Positions 18,242 to 26,762 of a DNA stretch of 64,000 bases are shown piece by piece. This DNA is from Telluria sp042683405. Lineage in GTDB: Bacteria; Pseudomonadota; Gammaproteobacteria; Burkholderiales; Burkholderiaceae_D. How positions within the stretch are numbered: position 1 is the stretch's first letter; each line of letters opens with the position of its first letter. The stretch spans positions 62,001-126,000 of the forward strand of contig NZ_JBHUJS010000006.1 of the NCBI RefSeq assembly GCF_042683405.1, given 5' to 3'. The position numbers were made by a program, and so were the translations under genes. Under the pieces are notes generated by a model that was not told the DNA's origin, ran no database searches, and saw only the letters and a program-made list of their open reading frames with translations.

Positions 18242-18585
18242 TGCGCCGTCCTGTATGCTTGGTATTGGGGATGGCATGCGCGCTGCCGGCAATCGCGCAG
18301 ATGCGCGATCCGACCGCGCCGCCCGTCTCGCTGCGGCAGTCCGCGTCTGGCGCGCACGAGCAGCTGGAGGCGCCTGTCGCGCCGCGCCTGCAGTCGGTCT
18401 TGATCTCGTCGAAGCGCAGGGTGGCGGTGATCGACGGCCAGACCGTACGCCTCGGGCAGAAGCATCGCGGCGCGGTTGTCGCAAGCATCACGCCGACGCA
18501 GGTGGTGCTGGTGCGAGGCAGCGCAAGAGAGACACTGAAGTTGTACCCAGCCTCACCCGGCGCAGCCGGGCAGGGGCAACGATAA
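18238..18585 (+). CDS. mshK: MshK-like small periplasmic protein
   Basis: The 115-residue protein starts at ATG 18238, overlapping the mshJ stop (ATGA); a second ATG follows at once. A signal peptide (MMRRPVCLVLGMACALPAIAQ) leads into MRDPTAPP, a motif common to MshK and PilP/GspC-like proteins (RDPFxPP). The segment LQSVLISSKRRVAVIDGQTV is typical of the small beta domain that contacts the secretin. MshK is thought to link the inner-membrane complex to MshL, which is encoded next after 18 bases. Confidence 0.83.
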   Translation: MMRRPVCLVLGMACALPAIAQMRDPTAPPVSLRQSASGAHEQLEAPVAPRLQSVLISSKRRVAVIDGQTVRLGQKHRGAVVASITPTQVVLVRGSARETLKLYPASPGAAGQGQR

Positions 18586-18603
18586 GAGAATAGACGGATA
18601 CCC

Positions 18604-20373
18604 ATGCGAACATTTCTTTTGACGTCCAGCCTGGTAGCGGCGCTTGCGCTCAGCGCATGTGCCACCACCTCGCCGACATCGACGTACGACGCGATCCGCG
18701 ATGAAGTGTCGGCAGCGGCCAGGCCGGCGCCCACCGTGCAGCTCGACGAAGCCGTCTCCAGGGCGCTGCTGCCTCCGGTCTCCGAGCTGGCGCAACAGAT
18801 GCCGAAGGCGCGCCAGGCGCTGGACGAACGCTTCGACGTCGCTTTCAATAACGTTCCGGCGCAGCAGTTCTTCAATTCCCTGGTCGCGGGCACCCGCTAC
18901 AACATGCTGGTCAGCCCGCAGGTCAGCGGGAACATCTCCGCCAACCTGAAGGATGTGACGCTGACCGAGGCGCTCGATGCGGTGCGCGACCTGTACGGCT
19001 ACGACTACACGATTGAGGGCACCCGCATCTACATCCGTCCGCTGACGATGCAGACGCGGATGTACCGCGTGAACTACCTGGTCGGCATGCGCCAGGGCGC
19101 GTCCAACCTGCGCGTATCGTCCACTTCGGTCGGGACCGCGGTCGAGAACAACAACCCGAACGGCACCAACCTGAACCAGCAGAACGGCACCGGCGGTTCG
19201 CAGCCGCCCGGCCAGAACCAGAACAACCAGAACAACCAAAACAACCCGAACGGCCAGCAGAACTACCGCAGCGACAGCTCCGCGGTGCGCACCACCTCGT
19301 CCAACGATTTCTGGGGCGACCTGAAGGAAGCGATCGAGGCGATCGTCGGCAAGGAGCCGGGCCGCAGCGTGGTCGTGAGCGCGCAGTCGGGCGTGCTGGT
19401 CGTGAAGGCCATGCCGGACGAACTGCGCAACGTCGACCAGTTCCTCAAAGCGACCCAGCTCGCCGTGGACCGCCAGGTGATCCTGGAAGCGAAGATCCTC
19501 GAGGTCGAGCTGAACGATTCGTACCAGAGCGGGATCAACTGGGCCTCGTTCGGGACCTTCTCCGGCGGGAACGGAGCGAGGTCCGGCGGCATGATCAACC
19601 CGGGCTCCCAACTGTCGACCGGCGGCACCTTGACTTCCGGCCCCTTGTCGGCGGTGCCGGGTTCCACGCTGTCGCTGGCCAACCAGGGCGCCAACGCGCT
19701 ATTCGGCCTGGCTTTCCAGACCCAGCATTTTGCCGCACTGCTGTCCTTCCTCGAGTCGCAAGGGACCGTGCACGTGCTCTCCAGCCCGCGCGTGGCCGCC
19801 GTGAACAACCAGAAGGCCTTGCTGAAGGTGGGTACGGACGAATTCTTCGTCACGGGCATTACCACCACCACCACGACCAACGCAGGTGGCAACACCGTCA
19901 TTCCGAGCGTGACGGTGCAGCCGTTCTTCTCCGGCGTGGTACTCGATGTGACGCCGCAGATCGACGAGAACGACAACATCGTGCTGCACGTACACCCTTC
20001 GGTCAGCCAGGTCAGCACGGTCAACAAGACGGTCAACCTGGGTACGCTGGGGAATATGAGCCTGCCGCTGGCTGCATCCGATACGTCCGAGATCGACACC
20101 ATCGTGCGCGGCCAGAATGGACAGGTGGTGGCGATCGGCGGCCTGATGCGCCAGTCCGCCAGCGACGACATGGCCGGCGTGCCAGGATCGTCCAGGCTGG
20201 GTCCCGTGATTGGCAGCCTGTTCGGCAACAAGTCGCGCGTCAGCCAGAAACGTGAGCTGGTCGTGCTGATCAAGCCCACCATCGTCGAGGGCAGCGCCAG
20301 CTGGAACGACAACCTGCTGGACACCTCGCGCCGCATCGAGGCGCTGAACCCGCGTGGAAGGAACGCCCAGTAA
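18604..20373 (+). CDS. mshL: MshL outer-membrane secretin lipoprotein
   Basis: The 589-residue secretin has lipobox LSAC with Cys19. An N0/STN-like domain spans about residues 75-150 (DVAFNNVPAQQFFNSLVAG). An Asn/Gln-rich low-complexity stretch covers residues 181-220. The N1-type and secretin C-terminal domains follow (VLSSPRVAAVNNQKALLKVG, GGLMRQSASDDMAGVPGSS). It forms the pilus exit pore. The spacing to mshK is 18 bases, and it overlaps mshM by one base (TAATG). It is paralogous to 2644-4554 but shares only the core pattern. Confidence 0.93.
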   Translation: MRTFLLTSSLVAALALSACATTSPTSTYDAIRDEVSAAARPAPTVQLDEAVSRALLPPVSELAQQMPKARQALDERFDVAFNNVPAQQFFNSLVAGTRYNMLVSPQVSGNISANLKDVTLTEALDAVRDLYGYDYTIEGTRIYIRPLTMQTRMYRVNYLVGMRQGASNLRVSSTSVGTAVENNNPNGTNLNQQNGTGGSQPPGQNQNNQNNQNNPNGQQNYRSDSSAVRTTSSNDFWGDLKEAIEAIVGKEPGRSVVVSAQSGVLVVKAMPDELRNVDQFLKATQLAVDRQVILEAKILEVELNDSYQSGINWASFGTFSGGNGARSGGMINPGSQLSTGGTLTSGPLSAVPGSTLSLANQGANALFGLAFQTQHFAALLSFLESQGTVHVLSSPRVAAVNNQKALLKVGTDEFFVTGITTTTTTNAGGNTVIPSVTVQPFFSGVVLDVTPQIDENDNIVLHVHPSVSQVSTVNKTVNLGTLGNMSLPLAASDTSEIDTIVRGQNGQVVAIGGLMRQSASDDMAGVPGSSRLGPVIGSLFGNKSRVSQKRELVVLIKPTIVEGSASWNDNLLDTSRRIEALNPRGRNAQ

Positions 20374-21263
20374 TGTATACAGCGCACTTCGGACTTCGTG
20401 AAACGCCGTTTGGCATCACTCCAGACACCAGCTACTTCTTCACCGCACCGCATTCCCAGGAAGCGCTCAACACGCTGCTGGTCGCCGCGCGCAATGGCGA
20501 AGGCTTCATCAAGATCACCGGCGAAGTCGGCACCGGCAAGACGCTCCTGTGCCGCAAGTTCATGGCGATGCTGGAGGATCATTTCGTCACCGCCTACATC
20601 CCCAATCCCTACCTGGAGCCGCGCACGCTGATGCTGGCGCTGGCCGACGAGCTGGAAATCCGGCTGGACAAGGACGTGGACCAGCACCAGCTGCTCAAGT
20701 CGATCACGCAGCGCCTGATGGACCTGGCGGCTGACGGCAAGCAGGTGGTCCTGTGCCTGGACGAGGCGCAGGCGATCCCGGTCGAGAGCCTGGAGGCGCT
20801 GCGCCTGCTGACCAACCTCGAGACGGAAAAGCGCAAGCTGCTCCAGATCGTCCTGTTCGGGCAGCCCGAGCTGAACACCAACCTCGAACTGAACTCGATC
20901 CGTCAACTCGCGCAGCGGATCACTTTCTCGTACAACCTCGGCCCGCTCTCGCGCGACGACATCGAGTACTACCTCGCGCACCGCCTGCGCGTGGCCGGAT
21001 TCACCGGCAGCCGCCTGTTCACGCGCGGCGCCGTGACCAAACTGTACGCAGCCAGCCAGGGCGTGCCGCGCCTGGTGAACATCCTCGCGCACAAGTCGCT
21101 GATGGTGGCGTACGGCCAGGGCAAGCAGCAGGTGTCGGCCGGCCACGTGACGGCAGCTGCGAACGACACCATCGAGGCAAAGCGCAAGCTGTGGCCGTGG
21201 GCCGCGGGACTGCTGTCGCTGCTGGTTGCGGGAGGCTCGATCGCCTGGGCGCTGACTCGATGA
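20373..21263 (+). CDS. mshM: MshM, ExeA-type AAA ATPase
   Basis: The 296-residue protein begins MYTAHFGLRETPFGITPDTS. Walker A is GEVGTGKT (about 50-57) and Walker B VVLCLDEAQ. A sensor-like segment, IVLFGQPELNTNL, follows. A C-terminal hydrophobic stretch (WPWAAGLLSLLVAGGSIAWAL) would anchor it in the inner membrane. It likely aids secretin placement in the cell wall. It overlaps mshL by one base and mshN by four bases. The sister gene at 4610-5494 lacks the C-terminal anchor. Confidence 0.92.
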   Translation: MYTAHFGLRETPFGITPDTSYFFTAPHSQEALNTLLVAARNGEGFIKITGEVGTGKTLLCRKFMAMLEDHFVTAYIPNPYLEPRTLMLALADELEIRLDKDVDQHQLLKSITQRLMDLAADGKQVVLCLDEAQAIPVESLEALRLLTNLETEKRKLLQIVLFGQPELNTNLELNSIRQLAQRITFSYNLGPLSRDDIEYYLAHRLRVAGFTGSRLFTRGAVTKLYAASQGVPRLVNILAHKSLMVAYGQGKQQVSAGHVTAAANDTIEAKRKLWPWAAGLLSLLVAGGSIAWALTR

Positions 21264-22372
21264 GCCTGATTAACAAGATGCTGCAGGACCTGGACGCGCG
21301 CCGGGTCCAGCATGGCGGCGCCGCGGACCCCGTGATCAAGCCGATGGCCCGCGCCAGCCGCAGGTCGGCCAGCACGATCGTCACCAGCATCGCGGCGGTG
21401 CTCGCGGGCGGCCTGATGATCGCGGGCAGCATCGCGGCGTGGCGCTTCTATGAGCAACGCCAGAGCGCCGTGCCGGTTCCGCAGAAACCCTCCGTCATGA
21501 TGGTCAACGCGGCAGCGCCCGCAGCGGTCAGACCTGCCGCGACTCCAGCTGTGATGCCAACAGTGACTCCAGTGGCGGCGGCCGTCCAGGCGGCTCCCGC
21601 GCCCCAGCCGGAAGTGCAGGCGCCTGCGCCGCAACGGGCGCCGGTCCAGCAACCTGCGCAAGAAGAAGCCGTGCTCGATGAGCCGGCGCCGGAGCCTGTG
21701 CGCCCCGCACCCAAGCCACCTGCACCGTCGCCCGCGAAGCGCGCGAAAGCGGTGGTTGTCGAAGAGACGCCAGCGCCCGCGCCGGTGCAGGGGCGCGTCA
21801 TGTCGGCCCAGCAGCGCGCCGAGGGTGACTACCGCCGTGCGACCGCTGCGCTACAGGAAGGCCGCGTACGCGAAGCCATCGAACGCCTGCAGGATGCGCT
21901 GGAAGCCGAGCCGCGCCATGATGCTGCGCGCCAGACGCTGGTGCGACTGCTGATCGAAGCGCGCCGCGGCGAGGATGCGATGCGCGTACTGCAGGCAGGA
22001 CTGGTGCTCGATCCGCGCCAGCCGGCGATGGCGATGCTGCTGGCGCGCCTGCAGATCGAGCATGGCGGCACCGGCATCGAGACGCTGCAGCGCAGCCTGC
22101 CGTATGCGAAGGGCGATGCCGATTACGAAGGGTTCCTGGCCGGCGCCCTGCAGCGCGCCGCACGCCACCGCGAGGCGATCGAGCAGTACCAGGCGGCGGT
22201 GCGCAGCGAGCCGGGTAACGGCATCTGGTGGATGGGCCTGGGCATCTCGCTGCAGGCCGAGAAGCGCGCAGCCGAGGCGGCCGATGCGTATGCGCGCGCG
22301 CTGTCGAGCGGAGCGCTGACGGGGGACCTGCGTACCTTCGTGGAGCGGCGCCTGGAGCAGGTGCGGCGCTGA
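21260..22372 (+). CDS. mshN: MshN, TPR-containing pilus assembly protein
   Basis: The 370-residue protein starts at ATG 21260 (MSLINKMLQDLDARR), overlapping the mshM stop. A membrane helix lies near residues 37-58 (IVTSIAAVLAGGLMIAGSIAA). A Pro/Ala-rich linker runs to about residue 170. The C-terminal half is TPR repeats (AEGDYRRATAALQEGRVREA; AGALQRAARHREAIEQYQAA). It is the last gene of the plus-strand MSHA operon; repeats and a convergent PIN gene follow. Confidence 0.88.
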   Translation: MSLINKMLQDLDARRVQHGGAADPVIKPMARASRRSASTIVTSIAAVLAGGLMIAGSIAAWRFYEQRQSAVPVPQKPSVMMVNAAAPAAVRPAATPAVMPTVTPVAAAVQAAPAPQPEVQAPAPQRAPVQQPAQEEAVLDEPAPEPVRPAPKPPAPSPAKRAKAVVVEETPAPAPVQGRVMSAQQRAEGDYRRATAALQEGRVREAIERLQDALEAEPRHDAARQTLVRLLIEARRGEDAMRVLQAGLVLDPRQPAMAMLLARLQIEHGGTGIETLQRSLPYAKGDADYEGFLAGALQRAARHREAIEQYQAAVRSEPGNGIWWMGLGISLQAEKRAAEAADAYARALSSGALTGDLRTFVERRLEQVRR

Positions 22373-22383
22373 TCCGGCATGGG

Positions 22384-22401
22384 TTCCCGCGTCCGCGGGA
22401 A
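22384..22401. repeat. Family B palindromic repeat after mshN
   Basis: Perfect hairpin TTCCCGCG-tc-CGCGGGAA followed by TGACG. Related copies lie at 32054-32071 and 57328-57347, always beyond a gene end. It may act as a terminator of the MSHA operon, but no T run follows. Confidence 0.75.
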
Positions 22402-22408
22402 TGACGCA

Positions 22409-22498
22409 GGGGGAGTATCCGACGTTTTTCCGTCAGGCTGTCCATATAAGGGGGGTATCGCCGCGTTTTCGGCATCGCGCTGAAAAACAGGGGGGTAT
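22409..22498. repeat. Degenerate ~40-base tandem repeat (GGGGGGTAT units)
   Basis: Three G-rich units of the type GGGGG(A)GTAT start at 22409, 22450 and 22490, giving a period of 40-41 bases. The first two also share a CGnCGTTTT block and a GCTG block. They fill the gap between mshN and the PIN gene. Function unknown. Confidence 0.6.
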
Positions 22499-22510
22499 GC
22501 CAGCGCGCCC

Positions 22511-22972
22511 TTAGCCGCCGGCTTCCTTGATCCACAGTTCGGGCACCATGATGCGGAACAGGCCCGCCTGCGCCGTCTTGCGTCCCAGTTTGAGCAGCGC
22601 CTTGTCCTTGGTGATCAGGATGTGCGCGCCGGCGTCGCGCGCCAGCTCCAGGAATTTCTGGTCGTCCTTGTCGGTGCAGACCGGCAGGCGCACCGGCTTT
22701 TGCGCCGGTTCGACCACGCGGATCAGCGCATCGAAGCGTTCCGCCGATTGCGTGCGGCCGGCGTCGTCCACCGGCAGGTGCGGGTAGTGCAGCACGATGC
22801 GGTACTCGTCGCGGCAGTCCGCGCGCGTCACCGCTTCCACCGCGCCGCTCTCCAGTGCAGCCAGCAGGCGCTCCCAGCGCGGATCGCGGAACACGAACAG
22901 GTCGAGGCAGACGTTGGTGTCCAGCACGATGCGCTGCGGGGCGGGTATGATGTCGGTCTTTGTGTCGTTCAT
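22511..22972 (-). CDS. PIN-domain protein, possible ribonuclease (toxin-like)
   Basis: The 153-residue protein starts at ATG 22972 (MNDTKTDIIPAPQ). The PIN core is visible: RIVLDTNVCLDLFVF with the first acidic residue, a middle ADCRDEYRIVL, and CTDKDDQKFLELARD near the C-terminus, ending in HILITKDKALL. This matches the COG1569-like PIN group, often annotated as a toxin component. No antitoxin-sized partner gene is adjacent. Only 10 bases separate its start from that of yaaA on the other strand, so its promoter must lie within yaaA. Confidence 0.82.
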   Translation of the reverse strand: MNDTKTDIIPAPQRIVLDTNVCLDLFVFRDPRWERLLAALESGAVEAVTRADCRDEYRIVLHYPHLPVDDAGRTQSAERFDALIRVVEPAQKPVRLPVCTDKDDQKFLELARDAGAHILITKDKALLKLGRKTAQAGLFRIMVPELWIKEAGG

Positions 22973-22982
22973 TACGTTCTTT

Positions 22983-23753
22983 ATGCTGATTGTCCTGTCG
23001 CCGGCCAAGTCCCTCGACTTCGAAACACCCGTCAAAACCAGGCTCTCCACCACGCCCCGATTCCTCGACCGCTCCGCGCAGCTGATCGACAAGTTGCGCA
23101 TGCTGTCGCCCGCCGCGCTGTCCGAGCTGATGGACCTGTCGGACGCGCTGGCCGTGCTCAACGTGGGCCGCTATGCGTCGTGGACGGGGCAGGACGATCA
23201 TGCGCGCCAGGCCGTGCTGGCGTTCGACGGCGACGTCTATGCGGGCCTCGAGGCGCGTTCGCTCAAGCCGAAACAGCTCGACTACGCCCAGCAGCACGTG
23301 CGCATCCTGTCAGGCCTGTATGGCCTGCTGCGCCCCTTCGACCTGATCGAGCCGCACCGGCTCGAAATGGGCACGCGCCTGGCGAACGGGCACGGCAAGG
23401 ACCTGTATGCGTTCTGGGGCGAGGCGATCACGGACCTGCTGCGCGCGGATATCGAAGAGCAGGGCGCCGAGGCGCTGGTCAACCTGGCTTCGGAAGAATA
23501 CTTCAAGTCGGTCCGGCCGAAACTGCTCGGCGTCCCGGTGATCACGCCGGTATTCGAGGACTACAAGAACGGCAGGTACAAGATCATCTCGTTCTTCGCC
23601 AAGCGTGCGCGCGGGATGATGGCGCGCTATGCGGCGCTCAAGGGCGTGACCAATCCGGAAAAGCTCAAGAAGTTCGACCTGGACGGCTACGCGTTCGTAA
23701 AGGGCGAATCGACCGACACCACCTGGCTGTTCCGGCGCCGCGTCGACGCCTGA
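22983..23753 (+). CDS. yaaA: YaaA family peroxide stress protein
   Basis: The 256-residue protein starts MLIVLSPAKSLDFETPVKT, the YaaA/DUF328 signature. Other family blocks are LYGLLRPFDLIEPHRLEMGT, LVNLASEEYFKSV and ISFFAKRARGMMARY. In E. coli YaaA limits iron-driven oxidative DNA damage. Length and motifs are complete. The ATG at 22983 is the natural start. It diverges from the PIN gene and converges on bamD, with a family A repeat in between. Confidence 0.95.
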   Translation: MLIVLSPAKSLDFETPVKTRLSTTPRFLDRSAQLIDKLRMLSPAALSELMDLSDALAVLNVGRYASWTGQDDHARQAVLAFDGDVYAGLEARSLKPKQLDYAQQHVRILSGLYGLLRPFDLIEPHRLEMGTRLANGHGKDLYAFWGEAITDLLRADIEEQGAEALVNLASEEYFKSVRPKLLGVPVITPVFEDYKNGRYKIISFFAKRARGMMARYAALKGVTNPEKLKKFDLDGYAFVKGESTDTTWLFRRRVDA

Positions 23754-23761
23754 GCAGCAGC

Positions 23762-23787
23762 GGGACCGTCCCTGCGGGACAGTCCCC
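23762..23787. repeat. Family A palindromic repeat between yaaA and bamD
   Basis: Two GGGACnGTCCC palindromes separated by TGC. It lies between the convergent ends of yaaA and bamD and could terminate both. Other copies are at 29309, 29361, 59589 and 59654. Confidence 0.8.
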
Positions 23788-23795
23788 TCAGTACT

Positions 23796-24590
23796 TCAGT
23801 TCCAGAACTTCCACCACTCTTTTTGCGCTTCCGGCTGCAGGAAGCGGCTGTTCGGGAAGCTGCGCACGAACACGCGCTGCGCATCGTCGCGCAGGTCCGC
23901 CATGCCCATCTTGTCGTACGAGCGGATCATGATGAACAACGCTTCCTCGATGGCGGGGGCGTCGCTGTAGTCGCGCACCGCGCCCTGGGCGCGGTTCAGC
24001 GCGGCGAGGTAGGCGCCGGTGCGGTAGTAGTAACGCGCCACGTGCACTTCATAACTCGCCATCGCGTTGACGAGGTAGTTCATGCGCGCGATGGCATCGG
24101 GCGTGTACTTCGAATTCGGGAACTTGTCGACCAGGACCTTGAATGCGGCGAACGCCTCGCGCGTGGCCTTCGGGTCGCGCTCGGTCGGGTCCTGGGTGTA
24201 GATGACGTTCAGGAAACCGACCGTATCGTTGAAGTTGATCAGGCCGCGCAGGTAGTACATGTAGTCCACTTGCGGATGGTTCGGATGCAGCTTGATGAAG
24301 CGCTCGACCGCGGCCAGCGCCTCGGCCTGGTCGCCGGCCTTGTACCAGGCGTAGGCGATTTCCATCTGTGCCTGAGCGGCGTAGGTGCCGAACGGATAGC
24401 TCGACTCCAGGCGTTCGAACAGCTTGACGGCGGATTCATACTGACCCGCAGTCATCTCGTCGCGCGCCTCCGAGTATAATTTCTCCGCGGGCCAATTGCG
24501 GGTCTCATCGGCTTTTTCCGGCAACAGGCTGCAAGCGGATAGACCCAGCAGGACGCACGTTGCAACCACTACTTTCAAATTCTTTTGCAT
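23796..24590 (-). CDS. bamD: Outer membrane assembly lipoprotein BamD
   Basis: The 264-residue lipoprotein has signal peptide and lipobox LSAC (Cys20). Five TPR-like repeats follow, with the BamD hallmarks LYSEARDEMTAGQYESAVKL, ESSYPFGTYAAQAQMEIAYA and YYLRGLINF. It is an essential part of the BAM complex that inserts beta-barrel proteins. It is transcribed away from rluD, with 65 bases between the starts, a conserved arrangement in Burkholderiales. Length is normal and the gene is intact. Confidence 0.96.
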   Translation of the reverse strand: MQKNLKVVVATCVLLGLSACSLLPEKADETRNWPAEKLYSEARDEMTAGQYESAVKLFERLESSYPFGTYAAQAQMEIAYAWYKAGDQAEALAAVERFIKLHPNHPQVDYMYYLRGLINFNDTVGFLNVIYTQDPTERDPKATREAFAAFKVLVDKFPNSKYTPDAIARMNYLVNAMASYEVHVARYYYRTGAYLAALNRAQGAVRDYSDAPAIEEALFIMIRSYDKMGMADLRDDAQRVFVRSFPNSRFLQPEAQKEWWKFWN

Positions 24591-24655
24591 AGATTTGTGC
24601 AGAAAACGTTTTAACCGAGATTCAACGAAGGCTGATTATAGCCTATGGGACAGCT

Positions 24656-25753
24656 GTGAACTTAACTACGAAGCCGATTCCGGCCGACCTGCCAAACGAG
24701 CTCGATCTTGACGAGGACCTGGAGGGCGATTTTGCCGCCGCCGGCCCGCAGGCGAGCGCCTCCCCGATCACGCTGGAGCTGACCCCGGACGCCTGCGGTC
24801 AGCGCCTCGACAAGGTCATCGCCGGCCTGGTGCCCGAGTATTCGCGCGCCCGCCTGCAGCTGTGGATCGACAGCGGCCACGTCACCGTGGACGGCAAGCC
24901 GGCGCGCGGCAAGGATACCGTGTACGGCGACGAAACGGTGGTCATCCTGCCGCAGGCAGCGCCCGAGGACGAAGCCTACAAGCCCGAGCCGATCGAGCTC
25001 GATATCGTCCACGAGGACGAGCACATCATCGTGATCAACAAGCCGGCCGGCCTGGTCGTCCATCCCGGCGCCGGCAACTGGGCCGGCACGCTGCTCAACG
25101 GCCTGCTGCACCACTGCCCGGACCTGCTCAAGGTGCCGCGCGCCGGCATCGTGCACCGCCTGGACAAGGACACCAGCGGCCTGATGGTCGTCGGCAAGAC
25201 GCTCGCGTCGCAGACCGACCTGGTGCGCCAGCTGCAGGCGCGCACCGTCAAGCGCGAGTACTACGCGCTGGTGTGGGGCACCCCGCACCTGTCCGGCACC
25301 ATCGATGCGCCGATGGGCCGCAGCCAGAAGGACCGCGTCAAGATGGCCGTTACCGCCAGCCTGACCGCCAAGCCGGCGATCACGCACTACGCCCGCCTGG
25401 CGCAGGGCGACCTGGAGCGCCGCCCGGTGAGCCTGGTGCGCTGCCGGCTGGAGACCGGCCGTACGCACCAGATCCGCGTGCACATGCAGCACCTGGGCTT
25501 CCCGCTGGTCGGCGATACCGTGTACGGCAAACCGCACCTGGCGCCGTTCTTCCACCGCCAGGCGCTGCAGGCGCGCCGCCTCGGCCTGGTCCACCCGGGC
25601 ACGGGCGAACCGTGCGAATGGACCGTGCCGCTGGCGGACGATTTCGCCGAGCTGATCGCGCGCGCCGGCATCGAGGAACCGCAGGACCTGCCGGACGACT
25701 ACGATCCTGAAAGCTACGTCGGTGGCGATTTCGACGACGACTACGATGAGTAA
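24656..25753 (+). CDS. rluD: 23S rRNA pseudouridine synthase RluD
   Basis: The 365-residue enzyme makes pseudouridines in helix 69 of 23S rRNA. The start is GTG 24656 after a GGGA site. An acidic ~35-residue lead is followed by an S4 domain (QRLDKVIAGLVPEYSRARLQ). The catalytic motif HRLDKDTSGL has Asp near residue 170. RTHQIRVHMQHLG and an acidic tail close the protein. Its end overlaps pgeF by 8 bases, so the two are translated together. Confidence 0.95.
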   Translation: MNLTTKPIPADLPNELDLDEDLEGDFAAAGPQASASPITLELTPDACGQRLDKVIAGLVPEYSRARLQLWIDSGHVTVDGKPARGKDTVYGDETVVILPQAAPEDEAYKPEPIELDIVHEDEHIIVINKPAGLVVHPGAGNWAGTLLNGLLHHCPDLLKVPRAGIVHRLDKDTSGLMVVGKTLASQTDLVRQLQARTVKREYYALVWGTPHLSGTIDAPMGRSQKDRVKMAVTASLTAKPAITHYARLAQGDLERRPVSLVRCRLETGRTHQIRVHMQHLGFPLVGDTVYGKPHLAPFFHRQALQARRLGLVHPGTGEPCEWTVPLADDFAELIARAGIEEPQDLPDDYDPESYVGGDFDDDYDE

Positions 25754-26525
25754 TCCCTTCGTCCTGGTGCCGCACTGGCCGTCCATGCCCAAAGGCGTGG
25801 CGGCGCTGTCGACCACGCGCTGTGGGGGCTTCTCCACCGGCCCGTACGACGACGGACGCGGCGGCGGGGGCTTCAACCTGGGCCTGCACTGCGGCGACGA
25901 CACCGACACGGTGTACCGCAACCGCGAGCGCCTGCAGCACCTCCTGCCGGGACAGCCCGCGTGGCTCTCGCAGGTGCATGGCGCCGCCGTGGCCGACGCG
26001 GCGAAGGTGCTGGCCGGCGAACCGGCGCGCGCCGATGCCAGCGTCGCAACCGAACATGGCGTGGTGTGCGCCGTCATGACGGCGGATTGCCTGCCCGTCA
26101 TCCTTGCCGATACTGCCGGCAAGGTGGTCGGCGCGGCGCACGCCGGCTGGCGCGGGCTCGCTGCAGGCGTGCTGGGCGCAACGGTAGGCGAGATGCGCGC
26201 GCGCGGGGCCGCAGACATCGTCGCGTGGATGGGGCCAGCGATCGGTCCCGGCCAGTTCGAAGTCGGCCAGGACGTGCTGGACACGTTCATGTCGGTTGGA
26301 TGGGGGGAGGGCGCAGCGGTCCGTAAATGCTTCGCCACGCACCAGGAGCACGATGGAAAATACCTCGCCGACATCTATGCGCTGGCCCGCATTGCGCTGG
26401 CCGCGGAAGGCGTCACCGATGTCGCCGGCGGCACCCACTGCACCTACACCGAGCGCGAGACCTTCTACTCGTACCGGCGCGACCACGTCACCGGCCGCCA
26501 GGCCACGCTCGTCTGGCTGCGCTGA
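25746..26525 (+). CDS. pgeF: PgeF/YfiH family (multicopper-like) purine nucleoside phosphorylase
   Basis: The 259-residue protein starts at ATG 25746, inside the end of rluD. Family motifs are WLSQVHGAAV, VCAVMTADCLPVILAD and GAAHAGWRGLAAGV, with the metal-binding His and Cys residues. Family members act on purine nucleosides and help peptidoglycan editing (PgeF). The rluD-pgeF order is widespread in proteobacteria. Its stop lies one base from the stop of the convergent small membrane protein. Confidence 0.94.
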   Translation: MSNPFVLVPHWPSMPKGVAALSTTRCGGFSTGPYDDGRGGGGFNLGLHCGDDTDTVYRNRERLQHLLPGQPAWLSQVHGAAVADAAKVLAGEPARADASVATEHGVVCAVMTADCLPVILADTAGKVVGAAHAGWRGLAAGVLGATVGEMRARGAADIVAWMGPAIGPGQFEVGQDVLDTFMSVGWGEGAAVRKCFATHQEHDGKYLADIYALARIALAAEGVTDVAGGTHCTYTERETFYSYRRDHVTGRQATLVWLR

Positions 26526-26526
26526 T

Positions 26527-26730
26527 TCACTCCGGGCCGCTGCTGCCGTCCTGCGCGGGCGGCGGTGCAGGCGGCCGGCGCGGCTTTCTCCTGCGGCCGA
26601 AAATGTAATAAATAATTGACAGGGGCAACACGCAGTAGCTTAAAAAAGTCATAATTCCGGCAACAACCGTCGGTTCGGTCAGCGCCATCAGTCCGACCAC
26701 GTAGATCCAGGCAACTGCAACTATCAACAT
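26527..26730 (-). CDS. Small two-helix membrane protein
   Basis: The 67-residue protein has two hydrophobic segments (VAVAWIYVVGLMALT and IMTFLSYCVLPLSIIYYIF). A basic, Pro-rich cytoplasmic tail follows (GRRRKPRRPPAPPPAQ). I know of similar small proteins near phaC in related bacteria but no function. It is divergent from phaC with only 17-32 bases between starts. Its stop is one base from that of pgeF. Confidence 0.75.
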   Translation of the reverse strand: MLIVAVAWIYVVGLMALTEPTVVAGIMTFLSYCVLPLSIIYYIFGRRRKPRRPPAPPPAQDGSSGPE

Positions 26731-26762
26731 ACGATTCTTCTCTTTCTATGGACGGAACACAG

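Noticed and set aside
22409..22498. CRISPR-like repeat
   Set aside because: Units are degenerate, G-rich and lack separate spacers; no cas genes nearby.
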